NCBI RefSeq assembly: GCF_001039355.2
Contig: NW_019774402.1
Location: 174,646 to 202,278, forward strand
Direction of reading: 5' to 3'
DNA: 27,633 bases
Origin: Lingula anatina
Taxonomy: Eukaryota > Brachiopoda > Lingulata > Lingulida > Lingulidae
The notes below the pieces were generated by a model. It did not search any database. It was not told where the DNA came from and was given only the letters and a program-made list of their open reading frames with translations. Below are positions 18,301 through 27,633 of the stretch, in pieces. The number at the start of each line of letters is the position of its first letter. Position 1 is the stretch's first letter. The translations under genes and the position numbers were made by a program.

Positions 18301-18372
18301 GTAACTCGATGGCTGTTCGCACTTGAAAGTGAATAAAGAAATATAGTGAATTTAGCTTAATTAATACTTGTA
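18301..18372 (+). repeat. 72-bp direct repeat, copy 2
   Basis: Identical to 18066-18137, 235 bp apart start to start. Perfect identity implies a recent duplication or gene-conversion event. The unit includes an AATAAA. Confidence 0.95.
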
Positions 18373-18379
18373 CTAAATG

Positions 18380-20230
18380 CAATATTACGATCTTATGTAA
18401 TTAACGAAACGATCTGTAAAATGTCAAAATACGAAGGGTGGGCAATGTATGTCCGGTTGTCAGCTTTATTTTCAGCATAGTCTACAGTTCATTTTTACCT
18501 ACCAAGTTGCACTTTAAAAGGCCTACACGCTGTCCGCAACCGCGCAAATTTAGATATAAACGTAATTTAGAATGAGGCTCGAAATACGGACACCGTTGGA
18601 AACTTTTAGATAGGATAACGCTTTAGTATAACCTTCCAGATTCGCGGTCGAAATCTTTACGTCTAAATGCTACAGAGGAAATCCACACTGACAAAAATGA
18701 CCAGTTTCAATCGTTTAATGTAAACTCGTTGCCTGCTCAGGTACATTCTGACTCTCTATTCAATATTACACACTTTAGTACGTACTCCAGCCAATGGCTC
18801 CATACACTTCCTTATCACTGGCTTCTTTATGCGACAGGTAAACAAGCCTTACTCAGCCTCTTCAAAATTGACACAATGTATTATAGAGAATTCAATAAAA
18901 TTTATGACTTGAAATTACTGACATTACTTATGATTGCCAAACTTTCAAAAAAGAAATACAGGACTAAAATGCAGCCTGAGTTGGAAAAGCAGTCTAATTG
19001 ACTTCTTTTTCTAGAAGTTTTACATTTTCAAAGTGTGAACTTGAACTCCCATGGGCCTGAAGCCTTATGCTTGTTACACATTTTACTTACATTGGTATTA
19101 CCTGTTGAGCATAATTTTAAAAAATTTGATATTGAATTTGCAGTTTAACATAATGTACTTTTGCATCAGAATTGACAGTAGCCTATTTTGTTATTTCCTG
19201 CTTTTTGTCTGTACATTTGACAGCTTTGCTGCCTTGTTATTACCAAAGATAAAGCCTGATATAAATAAAGATGGCAAGTGACATCAGTGCAGTTTAAATT
19301 CAACTGATTAAAAATTATTTAATACTAGTATCTCATCTGCTGAGAACATCAAGGTTATTGTAATGTTACAGGAAAATTAAAATAGTATTTAGCTGCTGCA
19401 AAATTAAAATAGTATTTAGCTGAGGGGTACACTCCCATTTAGACAGATAAATTTTAATTAGAAAAACTTGATTTAAGATACATCTGCTAGAAGCTACATG
19501 TACTATTATGATATGATTTTTTTAATTTAAAATTTAAATTGAATGTTGAAATTGGTACAAGCATTTAAGAAGTGGTTGCATGCCTGAAATGTGCAATAAA
19601 TTCTTTTGTTTCATGGGCATAATGGTCTAAATGCCTATTTTGTTGCTAATAAATTACCACATATATATATATAGTATACATGTACATAGTTGTTTTTTCT
19701 TTCATCTGTCACTCCATACAAGTCTCACTGAGGCCAATACATAGATTTTCTTAAATAAAAATACACTTGCGATAATTGTTAAAAAGTTGACATAAGACAA
19801 AATAAGTTATAAGTAATTAATAAGTAATAATGATAATTAATATCGGAGTTTTTTCCCGACTGGTAAAAAACGTTGCCAGGTTAGATTTTAATGACACTTG
19901 ATAGTCAATTTTTTCATGCAAAAAGCCACCTTCAATTGACGTGAATAAGTTGCACAGTTTCTGTGACATGAGATATCTAAAAATGTTAAGTGTTGCTATG
20001 GCCAAATTTAAAAGTGACCAGTTGGCCGACTTCGTGGAGATCTGCCTCATTGATTGCTTCTTCTAGGTAAATCACACACGATGATACACATAATTAACTC
20101 TGCTACCATGTCTTAAATTTCACCAGGTACTTATGCAGGCAATTCTTGAACTCCCCCGAAGGTTACGCAATTTACAAAATTTCGACCGCGACGTCATCTC
20201 AGCGCACGCGCTCCGTTCTGAATATTTTCC
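18380..20230. other. Noncoding region
   Basis: No convincing gene was found. The open frame at 18729-19001 (about 90 codons) has no recognisable features and no conventional ATG at its start. A 22-bp unit (AAAATTAAAATAGTATTTAG + CT) is repeated at 19374-19395 and 19400-19421. Confidence 0.4.
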
Positions 20231-20238
20231 TACGCGCA

Positions 20239-20286
20239 AAAAACTCGAAAAGTGAAAAACTCGAAAAGTCAAAAACTCAAAAAGTC
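20239..20286. repeat. 16-bp x 3 tandem repeat
   Basis: Units AAAAACTCGAAAAGTG, AAAAACTCGAAAAGTC and AAAAACTCAAAAAGTC are exactly in register. Confidence 0.9.
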
Positions 20287-20339
20287 GAAATATCCAATAG
20301 GGGCCACCATACTTGGATAGAAATCTGTCTATCAGAAAC

Positions 20340-20745
20340 ACAAACATATATGAAAATGAATGAATAAATAACGAATGAAAATAAACATAAAAAAATAATA
20401 ATTATAACAATCATGAGTGAGAAACGCGTTAAGCCCGTTGAAGATAGTGCAGTCATAAAAACGTTAAGGTTTAAGGCAACTCGCCTTAATGTTGGCTGAT
20501 TAAAAAAAAACACTATTCTCTTACCTTTTCCTCTCAAACCTTTGTGCTTCCACTCTTTCAAAATGCTTTAACCATGTCTCATAATTATAACGTGCAGGGT
20601 TGGATACTGTAACGCCCGCATGTAGACCAGATTTAAGATGCCACGTGATCTTATTTAAACAAGCAGTTTTCTAAGAAATGTGCGTCATCGTTAAAGCTTT
20701 CTCGTTATCATGACACTCTATCAATACTTGCGGTAGTCACGTCTA
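20340..20745 (+). repeat. Duplicated block, copy 1
   Basis: It matches 20954-21117 (start portion: CAGTCATAAAAA, AAGGCAACT, CCTTA.TGTTGG) and 22060-22290 (end portion: TGTCTCAT, ATGTGCGTCATC or GTGTGCGTCATC, GTTATC.TGACACT, AATA(C/T)TTGCGG, GTCACGT). The second copy is split by about 940 bp of unrelated DNA. Confidence 0.7.
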
Positions 20746-20785
20746 GTAGTAAACTGTTCTTCAGACACACACACGCACACACAAG

Positions 20786-20953
20786 CAGGGGTGGATTGAG
20801 GCCGTCTTCTGGGTCTTCCGGAAGACGGTCAGATTTTCAAGTTTAAATTGACGGATATCTAATTTTTTCTCTCAGAAGACGGTCAAAAATACAGGATGGA
20901 TCAACAAAGATAATTTAGAAGACTGTCAGAAAATAGCTCTGGATCCGCCCCTG
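20786..20953. mobile_element. 168-bp hAT-type MITE
   Basis: The ends are CAGGGGTGGAT and ATCCGCCCCTG, imperfect inverted repeats starting CAGGGG as in hAT elements. CACAAG flanks both sides (20780-20785 and 20954-20959), a 6-bp duplication where 8 bp is usual for hAT. The interior repeats GAAGACGGTCA three times. Confidence 0.75.
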
Positions 20954-20986
20954 CACAAGCACGTACAAAATGAAAATAAATGAATA

Positions 20987-21023
<37 letters not shown>

Positions 21024-21117
21024 GTGATTAACACTTTTAGCCCGCTCAAGGTAGGACAGTCATAAAAAAACGTATACAGTAGTTATAAGGCAACTTACCT
21101 TATTGTTGGTTGGTAAA
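20954..21117 (+). repeat. Duplicated block, copy 2, first part
   Basis: It matches the beginning of 20340-20745 and includes an (AAT)n tract at about 20983-21022. Confidence 0.6.
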
Positions 21118-21329
21118 AATTTCGATGACCTTTGAACCTGAAGTAATTTTTTTTGCATCATCATCCTACAAATGATTCTTTTCAATGATGAAATCCAATC
21201 GTCAAAACTCATATTCAAATTAATAAAAACGGTGCATTTACCGAACAGCACGAAACCCAGTTCTCAATTCAATTCTAACACTCAATTCTCAATATATAGG
21301 TCCACTTAAAGAAGACAGAAAAGTAAAAA

Positions 21330-21545
21330 ATGAAGTTAAAGATTTATTTCTGGGGAGGATACAACCCCGCTGTCGTATGAGGTGCTCTCGCCTTACTAAA
21401 ACCCTGCTTCAAGTGGTATGTAACAAGCTGCGAGACAGCAAATACCGTTAACAGAAGAATGATTAGCAACGGACGGGATCGAACCAACGCCCATTCGTTC
21501 CGAAGGCGGACATTCTAACCACAAGGTCATTCGGTCTGTTTTAAC
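21330..21545 (-). mobile_element. tRNA-derived SINE, minus strand
   Basis: On the minus strand the head reads TGACCTTGTGG (box-A-like, 21529-21519), then about 33 bp further GGTTCGATCCC (box B, 21485-21475). This is the layout of a tRNA-related polymerase III promoter. A ~130-bp unrelated body follows, to about 21330, ending near AGAAATAAATC. I could not define target duplications, so both ends are approximate. It is not a functional tRNA, because no acceptor stem is evident. Confidence 0.7.
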
Positions 21546-22055
21546 TTCAATTACGCTTAAATAAATAAAATTTAAAAAATGTTAAATGGACCTTTATATT
21601 GAAAACCGATGTTAATAATACATCCTATAATTACGATTGTCGAAAACAAATATTGGATAAACGGACACAGACATAGGCCTTTTAACAAACCCCGGTCAAC
21701 TACATTTATCATATAATAAGGTTTAGAAAGAAAACAAAGCTATTATTATATGTCATAAAAAACCATGTTGTTTCTCTCTATTCATAGCTCTGTAAAGTGA
21801 TTGTGAAAAAATTAACAAAGAGCATGCGATTCATAACCAAAAGTGAAGACGGAACGTTTTAAAAATTCATTTATTAATTATTGCCTCTTTAACTTGTAGT
21901 AATTTATGGATGCCTTTTTAATTTGTAGTATTTTAGGAATAATTTATTGTTTTATAATTTAAAGATTATTGTCAATTTTCTTTTAAACATTCTTTGTACA
22001 ACTTCAACCTTAGGGTTGCAATTTTATCTAATAAATTATTATTATTATTATTTTC
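21546..22055. other. Noncoding region
   Basis: Nothing was recognised apart from AT-rich sequence and an (ATT)n stretch near 22030-22052. Confidence 0.4.
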
Positions 22056-22059
22056 ATTT

Positions 22060-22290
22060 TCCCCTCAGCGCTATGTTTTTCCACTCCTTCAAAAATGCTT
22101 GTAATCGTGTCTCATGAGATGCAAACTGTTTTCTCTATGATCAGGCTTAATAACTGAAACGCCTGGTTGAAGACTGTTTTTTCTACGCCGCGTGATTTTC
22201 ATCTGACCAGCTGTTCTTCCAAGAAGTGTGCGTCATCATTAGCTTTCGTGTTATCGTGACACTAAATATTTGCGGGCGTCACGTTTTCCG
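22060..22290 (+). repeat. Duplicated block, copy 2, second part
   Basis: It matches ~20530-20745 and runs directly into a TATA-like site at 22303. Confidence 0.7.
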
Positions 22291-22302
22291 TAGATCGCAC
22301 TG

Positions 22303-22450
22303 TATAAGAAGTGCAGTGAAGCACCCAACACAGCAGTGTTCAACGAGCGGGTATCATCACTCAAAAAGAGAAAAATAAACAAAGACTACGAAGAAAAAGA
22401 AACTATAACACTGTGCAGAAGGAAGGTTTTGCAAAAGAGGCAACACAAAG
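22303..22450 (+). promoter_or_regulatory. Possible promoter with noncoding first exon and splice donor
   Basis: TATAAG at 22303-22308 is followed by a purine-rich 115-145 bp stretch without ATG that ends in CACAAAG|GTGAGT (donor at 22451), an excellent splice donor. This resembles a core promoter plus 5' leader exon. No downstream exon could be assigned, so a transcript start is only a suggestion. Confidence 0.35.
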
Positions 22451-22459
22451 GTGAGTAAA

Positions 22460-23150
22460 ATGCAAATAGGTGGCCTATATATTTATCAAAGAAAATAAGA
22501 TAACTAATTTAAACGACTTCTCTTAATTTTTTAAAAGAATAATAAAAGAGCAATAAAAAGAATGAAAGAAGATTAAATTATTTGTTTTGTATTATAACTT
22601 AGGTCAACAGTTAGGGTCGAGCACTTTTCAATATGATCAGGCAATATTAACGTAAAATTAGCGTAAGATTAAGAATATACGTATAAACCTTTTGTGCGCC
22701 AAAAGAGTGCATGTTCTTCCTGCCTATTGCTATGCGGTAAATTAATTTTACCATAATATCATATTGTTTGAAAGAGAATAAACAGTTTTGGGCATTAATA
22801 ATATATTGAGGATGCATTGTACGGCATTTGTCTTTTTAAAAATAAACTTTTGCAAAAAATTATTTAGACAGTTTTGCTAGTACAGAGTCAAGCGGACCAC
22901 ATTGCTATAAAGTTACGCAACGATGAATGTAGTTTGTAGCTGAAGATTGTTAACTGCGTGTTTCCAAAGGATGCGCTAGAATGCTGTTATAAATTTATTT
23001 TATAGCCTATAATTTATAGGCCTATACTAATTTAGAGGCCCCCGACATCAGAGTTTTTTTTTATTGCCACTTTTAAACATCCCTTTTCTCTATACCTCTT
23101 TTTCTGTCAGCGGAGATATACAAATTAATCAAGGAACCGAAGTCATTTTG
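22460..23150. other. Noncoding region
   Basis: No gene was recognised. A TAGGCCTA lies at 23017-23024. Confidence 0.4.
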
Positions 23151-23159
23151 AAAGATATT

Positions 23160-23710
23160 CTCATTATCATAAAAACATGAATTTTCAACAAGAAGAGATT
23201 AAGTTTATCCTGATGGTTGACAAAAGCAGGGTGCCACAGAATGACGATCTATCTTGAGGTTGGACTTTTTACCAGCTTTTTTTATCTTCAGTATTTTTCA
23301 TTTTCCCTATATATAACATATTGTACAAGTTTATAACACCTCAAGCAATCAATCAAAATGTCTCATAAATTAGTTAATGGATTATGTAAAATGACAATTT
23401 TAGCCTACTGTACATGTACATTTGTCACGGATTCCGTGCAATGAACACAATTTTATGTGCCGTTTATTTGACAGCAATAATTTTAACCCTCGACGAGCTA
23501 CGGCGTGTATATTTATACTTATAACGTAAAGGTGCAGGTACAGATAATTTTTCCGACAAAATCAGCGTGTCGGTTGAAAAGTTTCAGTACAGTTGAAGCA
23601 CACCCTTGCCTCCGCACGTGCGGCTTCCTTGAATAGAGATACGTTGTTGGTGCAGCCTCGCGGGATTTTAGCACTCACATGACCGAAATAAGGAGACATA
23701 CAACTTGTGA
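23160..23710 (+). repeat. Dispersed ~550-bp repeat, copy 2
   Basis: It is collinear with 7260-7790 in the same orientation, with the landmarks listed for that copy. No target duplications or inverted ends were recognised. Confidence 0.75.
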
Positions 23711-24195
23711 TTCTTACAATAAGTTACATTAAGTATTATAACGACGACGAGGTTCTGGAATCTTCAATCATTTATTCACCACTTACTTTTCATACAATTT
23801 TACCCATATTTATACTCTAATTCTCCGTACTGATCACGCGTGTAATTATGTTCTTTTTAATTTTATTGTTTATGGCGTGATTTACAGAAACTTTCCATTG
23901 TCATGTTGACTTTACCATAGAACATTCCCTTATTAGGTAATGTCAAAGAGCCTTGTTTTCAACTAAACTTATCAAAAAAAAAAAAAAAAAAAAAAAAGCT
24001 ATTTGCATTACTCATACTTGAAACATGTCCAAAACTCAGTTAGCATGTGATAAACAGTTGATCAAAACTAAAATCTGTTATGAAATTAACCAATCGCATT
24101 AAATGTTATTGACTCTGACCTTTTCCATCTTTTTCTGACACTAAAAGCATGTTCTACACTTGTTGACCCTTGATGAAACTTACACCCCATTTTCA
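23711..24195. other. Noncoding region with a 24-A run
   Basis: The homopolymer A lies at 23974-23997. No gene or retroposon body was recognised. Confidence 0.4.
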
Positions 24196-24199
24196 TAGA

Positions 24200-24400
24200 T
24201 TTTTAGATCGATCTATCCCTGTGGGGGGTCTCACCAGATTACTGTCAGCTTGGCCGGCTTAAGCGTCTGTCCCGCCTACTGAAAGCTGTAAGGGGGTAAT
24301 TAACTATGGTGCTCGCTCGGCTGACTGCAATTTAGCGTGAACCCCCAGGGAGTTAGGTCGATCTAAATTTTAATCTTTAGATCGATCTAAATCTCTGGGA
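24200..24400. mobile_element. Small palindromic MITE-like element
   Basis: The left arm TTTAGATCGATCTA + TCCCTG.GGGGGT (24202-24229) is inverted at 24341-24370 (ACCCCCAGGGAG + TTAGGTCGATCTAAA). A third copy of the end motif (TTTAGATCGATCTAAA then TCTCTGGGA) follows at 24376-24400. No target duplication is clear. Confidence 0.5.
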
Positions 24401-24975
24401 AAGCACCCTTAATTTACACTCAATATCACTCTAACTTTTCATCTATCTGATTTCCCCTTTATTACTAATTGTAATTAGTGTAAGCGTAAGTAATTAACTT
24501 TACAACATAAGTTTTAAACACCTTCACTTTTATTGTTTCCCAAAAAACATCATAAGGGGAGGGAAACGGACAAAAATGTGTTTAACCATCATCACAATCA
24601 CTGCAAGATGGGGCACTGTCACACTATATAGCCTACGCTGTCACAAATAGCGTGTGTCAAATCAATCATACCCACAACTTTGAAAGTGAGAAATCGTCCC
24701 TTAACCAGCGTATGAGAGTGAACGTATCAGTGACGTAGTACACCCAAACCGAATATAGAGGTGCAAATGAGGTCACAGGTATGCTCTTTAAAATATTTAG
24801 TGCACAGATTACAAACTATGTTTGAATATTTTAGGGATCCAAATGAAGAAATTTGTATCAGTTTCACTCTCCTGAAACCATGAATAATAATAAAAGAAAT
24901 AATTCATCGTCTATCCCCCAAAAAGATACATACATTACTGTCACAAATGCAATACGTCCAGCTGTGGAAACGTTT
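24401..24975. other. Noncoding region
   Basis: No gene, RNA or repeat pair was recognised. Confidence 0.4.
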
Positions 24976-24977
24976 TA

Positions 24978-26867
24978 GGGGAGACAAGGGCTAGTTGGAC
25001 CCCGGGGTAAGTTGGCCCCGGTCAATTTATGAAAAAGTAACTACGAGGTAAATAAATTGGCCACATACTCTAGTAAAGTGACCGTAGCCTACAATGCTTA
25101 GGAAGTGCCGGACGTTAAAAAGTTTTGCTTAAGCGGTGAGTCGAAAAAAAAACGATTTTTACACCTAAAAGTAATTTTGTTTAAGAGATTAAAAAATATA
25201 TTTTCATAGGCTTTTGATCGAATATAATATATAGGGATCAGGACAATTCCCCCCGGACAATCCCCCCCCCCCAGGACAATCCCCCCCCGGACGATCCCCC
25301 CCGAAGAATATAAATTTATATACAAATATAAAGTAAAGAGTACAAAGTTCAAATATTTTCATCCATTTTCTGAATATTTCTTAGTGATGATGCAACTCGA
25401 GGATAGATAATATTAATTTTATTAAACAAATTTTTTTCATGGAGTACAAGTACATAAAATTTTCGAGATAGAAGTACAGAACATTTTATTAAAAATCTGA
25501 TCAAAGTATATCTCCAGGTAAAAGAGGGGTAAACAGATGATCTCACTCATCCAGGTAGCCCTTTGATGAATTAACTGTTACTTTTAATTGCTTTATTACT
25601 CCCTCTTGATTGAGAAAGTCTTGAATCAATTTGCATCTCTAGGGGAGAGGTAGGGTAAACTTCTCGCTTATCCAGGTATCCCTTTGACTATTTGTCACTT
25701 TATATTGCTTGACCACTACCCACTACCCACTACACTAAAAATATTAATAAAATCTGTTTAGCTGTTCATGCATCTGTTTACCCCACCTTTACCTGAAGGA
25801 TAGGTGGTTATACTTCGATTAGATATTTCATAAATCTTCCAGTACTTGTACTCAATGAAAAGGGAATTTGTTATAAAATAATTTGTTTCATGAGAAAGTT
25901 GTATTATCACACTAAAAATATTAATAAAATGGATGAAATGTTTTAAACTTTACACTTTATATTTTATATGTGTCAATAAATATATATTTCTTGGGGGGGA
26001 TCGTCCGGGGGGAATTATCCTGGGGGGAATTGTCCGGGGGAATAGTCGGGGGGGGGGGGGAATAGTCGGGGGGGGGGGGGGGAATTGTCCGGGGGGGGGA
26101 TTGTCCTAGAATCAATATATATATAATCTGAAGCTCATTGATTCAAGTTTCACAGAGATGTATCATTGTTGCTCATTCTAGCACCATAAATGGCCGCCAT
26201 CCTTTAAAATAAAAAATGTGCACCCGGGCCTAGTTGGCCCCCTTGACTCGGGGCAAGTTGGACCCTTATATTTCCCACAAACATTTGCGCGCAACAGAGC
26301 TAGCGACCTTTGTTGAAACAAACTCAACGGTTTAAAAATGAATTTGTTACTTTCTTTTAAAACGAAAATTTATTATTCGTTTTCATTCATTAAAAACCTG
26401 CTTTATACCATTATTAATTTATTCTTAATTAAAACAAAACAAATTTTATTGAGAAATATTTTGGTTCTTGCAACACATAGGCCTACAAGTGACGTACGGA
26501 AACCTCAATAAATCTGCCTCATTTGAAGTATTTATTCATCAGAGACTCAAAAATCATTTTAATAAATAAAAAATGTATAAAAATGTATTTCAAGGCGTTT
26601 ACATGGGATACTTACTTCATTTTCGTGTAGAGTGCCAACTTGCCCCGACCCTGGGGCCAACTTGCCCCACCACGCGGCAAGTGTCATCATTTGCTTTTTT
26701 TGACAAATTGTAAGCCATCTGGCATTATATTTGAAAAATAATGACGTTGCACACGTAGCTAAGTTCATGGGGCTTACTTTGAAACCGGTTTTGTTACTCT
26801 AACTCATTTCTAGTTGGCTCTACAAGGCCAAAAGTGTCTAACTGGGCCAACTTGCTCCGGTCTCCCC
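24978..26867. mobile_element. 1.9-kb nonautonomous element with GGGGAGAC ends and TA duplication
   Basis: The left end TA|GGGGAGAC (24976-24985) and right end GTCTCCCC|TA (26860-26869) are inverted and flanked by TA. CAAGTTGG/CCAACTTG motifs next to G/C runs recur at 24991-25019, 26229-26268, 26636-26667 and 26846-26853 in both orientations, as subterminal repeats. A TA duplication fits Tc1/mariner-like or similar elements. No transposase is present. Confidence 0.7.
25240..26107. mobile_element. Foldback element with C/G-run terminal arrays, nested in the 24978-26867 element
   Basis: The left end is an array of GGACAATCCCCCC-type units (25240-25305). The right end is the inverted array of GGGGGGATTGTCC-type units (25998-26107). 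Inverted similarity continues inward, for example CATTTTCATCCATTTT-like at 25356-25371 against AAAATGGATGAAATG near 25925, and GGGGTAAACAGATG near 25526 against CATCTGTTTACCCC near 25770. Nearly the whole 868 bp is thus one imperfect palindrome without coding capacity. Confidence 0.75.
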
Positions 26868-27545
26868 TACTCACTTTGAAATCCAATCATCACTGGTTTT
26901 GTGCTGAAATTTATATCCTACAAGTATAACGTTGTGCAAAATTATGATAATCTTCTGTATAGAGCAGTAAATTTTTTGAGCGACTTTAATTTTGTTACTA
27001 AATATTAAAAAAGGGGGAAATACACACTACTGACAGTAAAATAAGCATTAAATTTTTTGCCATTCATGTTCCAAATATTGTACCAGAAATGCCAAACTAT
27101 CATGGAATTGCAATATAGTTTAAAGTCAACAGCAGAAATCCCGGTTTCCTATTGCACCTAGTACTTGGGCAAGATGAAACTTTCTGGGGAACATACGTTA
27201 CGTAATATTAGACATGACCCAAAGCCCCTTGAGCTGCATTTAAATATTTATAAAAAAACTTAATTCTTTACGTCATAATTTAACCATGACTGAATCATTA
27301 CAAAATATATCGGAACGCAATATAAAAATTAAGATTATATGGCCCGGAACACACGTTGCTGGAACATACATATGTGTACGTTACATTTTAGGCTCCTTAT
27401 ATAATGTATAGATATGGTAAAAAATTAATATAGATGTAAAATTGTACATTTGTTCTATATACATATATCTTTTAAAAAATAAATACAACTTTGAATTCAT
27501 TCAATTTTTTTTTATACTTCCGAGCATGTGAAATGCACCTTTTTA
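26868..27545. other. Noncoding region
   Basis: AT-rich sequence without recognisable genes. Confidence 0.4.
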
Positions 27546-27552
27546 TTGGGTA

Positions 27553-27633
27553 CAGGGGCGAAGCCTGAGCAAAATGCCAGGGGGGGCAATAAGCGGACAC
27601 GAAGGGGCAAAGCCCCCGAGGGGGTGGGTGTGG
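27553..27633. repeat. Probable start of a further repeat, cut by the window end
   Basis: An abrupt change to G-rich sequence beginning ACAGGGGCGAAGCC, with GGGGCAAAGCCCCCGAGGGGG further on. A CAGGGGCG start resembles hAT-type ends. The other end is outside the window. Confidence 0.35.

Noticed and set aside
18729-19001. 90-codon open frame
   Set aside because: It starts at a non-ATG codon, has no recognisable motif and sits in 3'-UTR-like AT-rich DNA.
21478-21530. Functional tRNA gene
   Set aside because: Box motifs are present but no acceptor stem pairing is evident. A SINE head explains it better.
21300-21560. AACTTCA/GAAGTTAA as SINE target duplications
   Set aside because: The two flanking words are inverted relative to each other, not direct repeats.
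25240-26107. CRISPR-like array
   Set aside because: The repeated GGACAATCCCCCC units lack regular unique spacers and are arranged as inverted terminal arrays of a eukaryotic transposon.

Overview
The window looks like nuclear DNA from a marine invertebrate, most likely a deuterostome such as an echinoderm or hemichordate. Spliced genes with GT-AG introns, AT-rich noncoding DNA, AATAAA signals, many short DNA transposons, LINE and SINE debris and a recurring TAGGCCTA octamer all point that way. The phylum is an inference. There is no sign of bacterial gene organisation.

One gene dominates, at 8868-14032 on the plus strand. Three exons joined at phase-0 introns (8868-9209, 9522-9734, 9935-14032) give an intact protein of about 1550 residues. 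Its modules, in order, are a complete choline/carnitine acyltransferase-like domain, a complete plant-type L-asparaginase/isoaspartyl peptidase (Ntn hydrolase) domain, two HIT-like units, and an asparaginyl-tRNA-synthetase-like class II catalytic domain without an anticodon-binding domain. I know of no described protein with this arrangement. The modules suggest one pathway around aspartate/asparagine: adenylation by the class II core, nucleotide or adenylate handling by the HIT units, amide hydrolysis by the asparaginase, and acyl transfer by a domain that keeps its catalytic His but has lost carnitine-binding residues. The asparaginase core may cut itself and split the chain into two similar halves.

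Layout. 1-1680: a broken PIF/Harbinger (HARBI1-like) transposase fragment on the minus strand, followed by a 687-bp Harbinger-type element with perfect 31-bp inverted ends and a CTG target duplication. 1950-2560: a TATA box, a putative two-exon mini-gene for a 36-residue repetitive peptide, and a poly(A) signal. 2830-5790: a foldback-like complex of inverted and direct repeats with a nested 239-bp MITE. 5790-8860: noncoding DNA with small repeats, an (AT)26 tract and one copy of a diverged ~550-bp dispersed repeat. 8868-14660: the large gene and its 3' UTR. 14660-16190: noncoding. 16190-17200: a decayed LINE. 17290-17500: a Tc1-like transposase scrap. 17500-20340: noncoding with short duplications. 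20340-22450: a duplicated promoter-like block interrupted by a hAT-type MITE and a tRNA-derived SINE. 23160-23710: the second copy of the ~550-bp repeat. 24200-24400: a small palindromic element. 24978-26867: a TA-flanked element with a G/C-run foldback element nested inside. The final ~80 bases look like the start of another repeat.

Apart from the large gene and possibly the mini-gene, I see no convincing host protein-coding gene.
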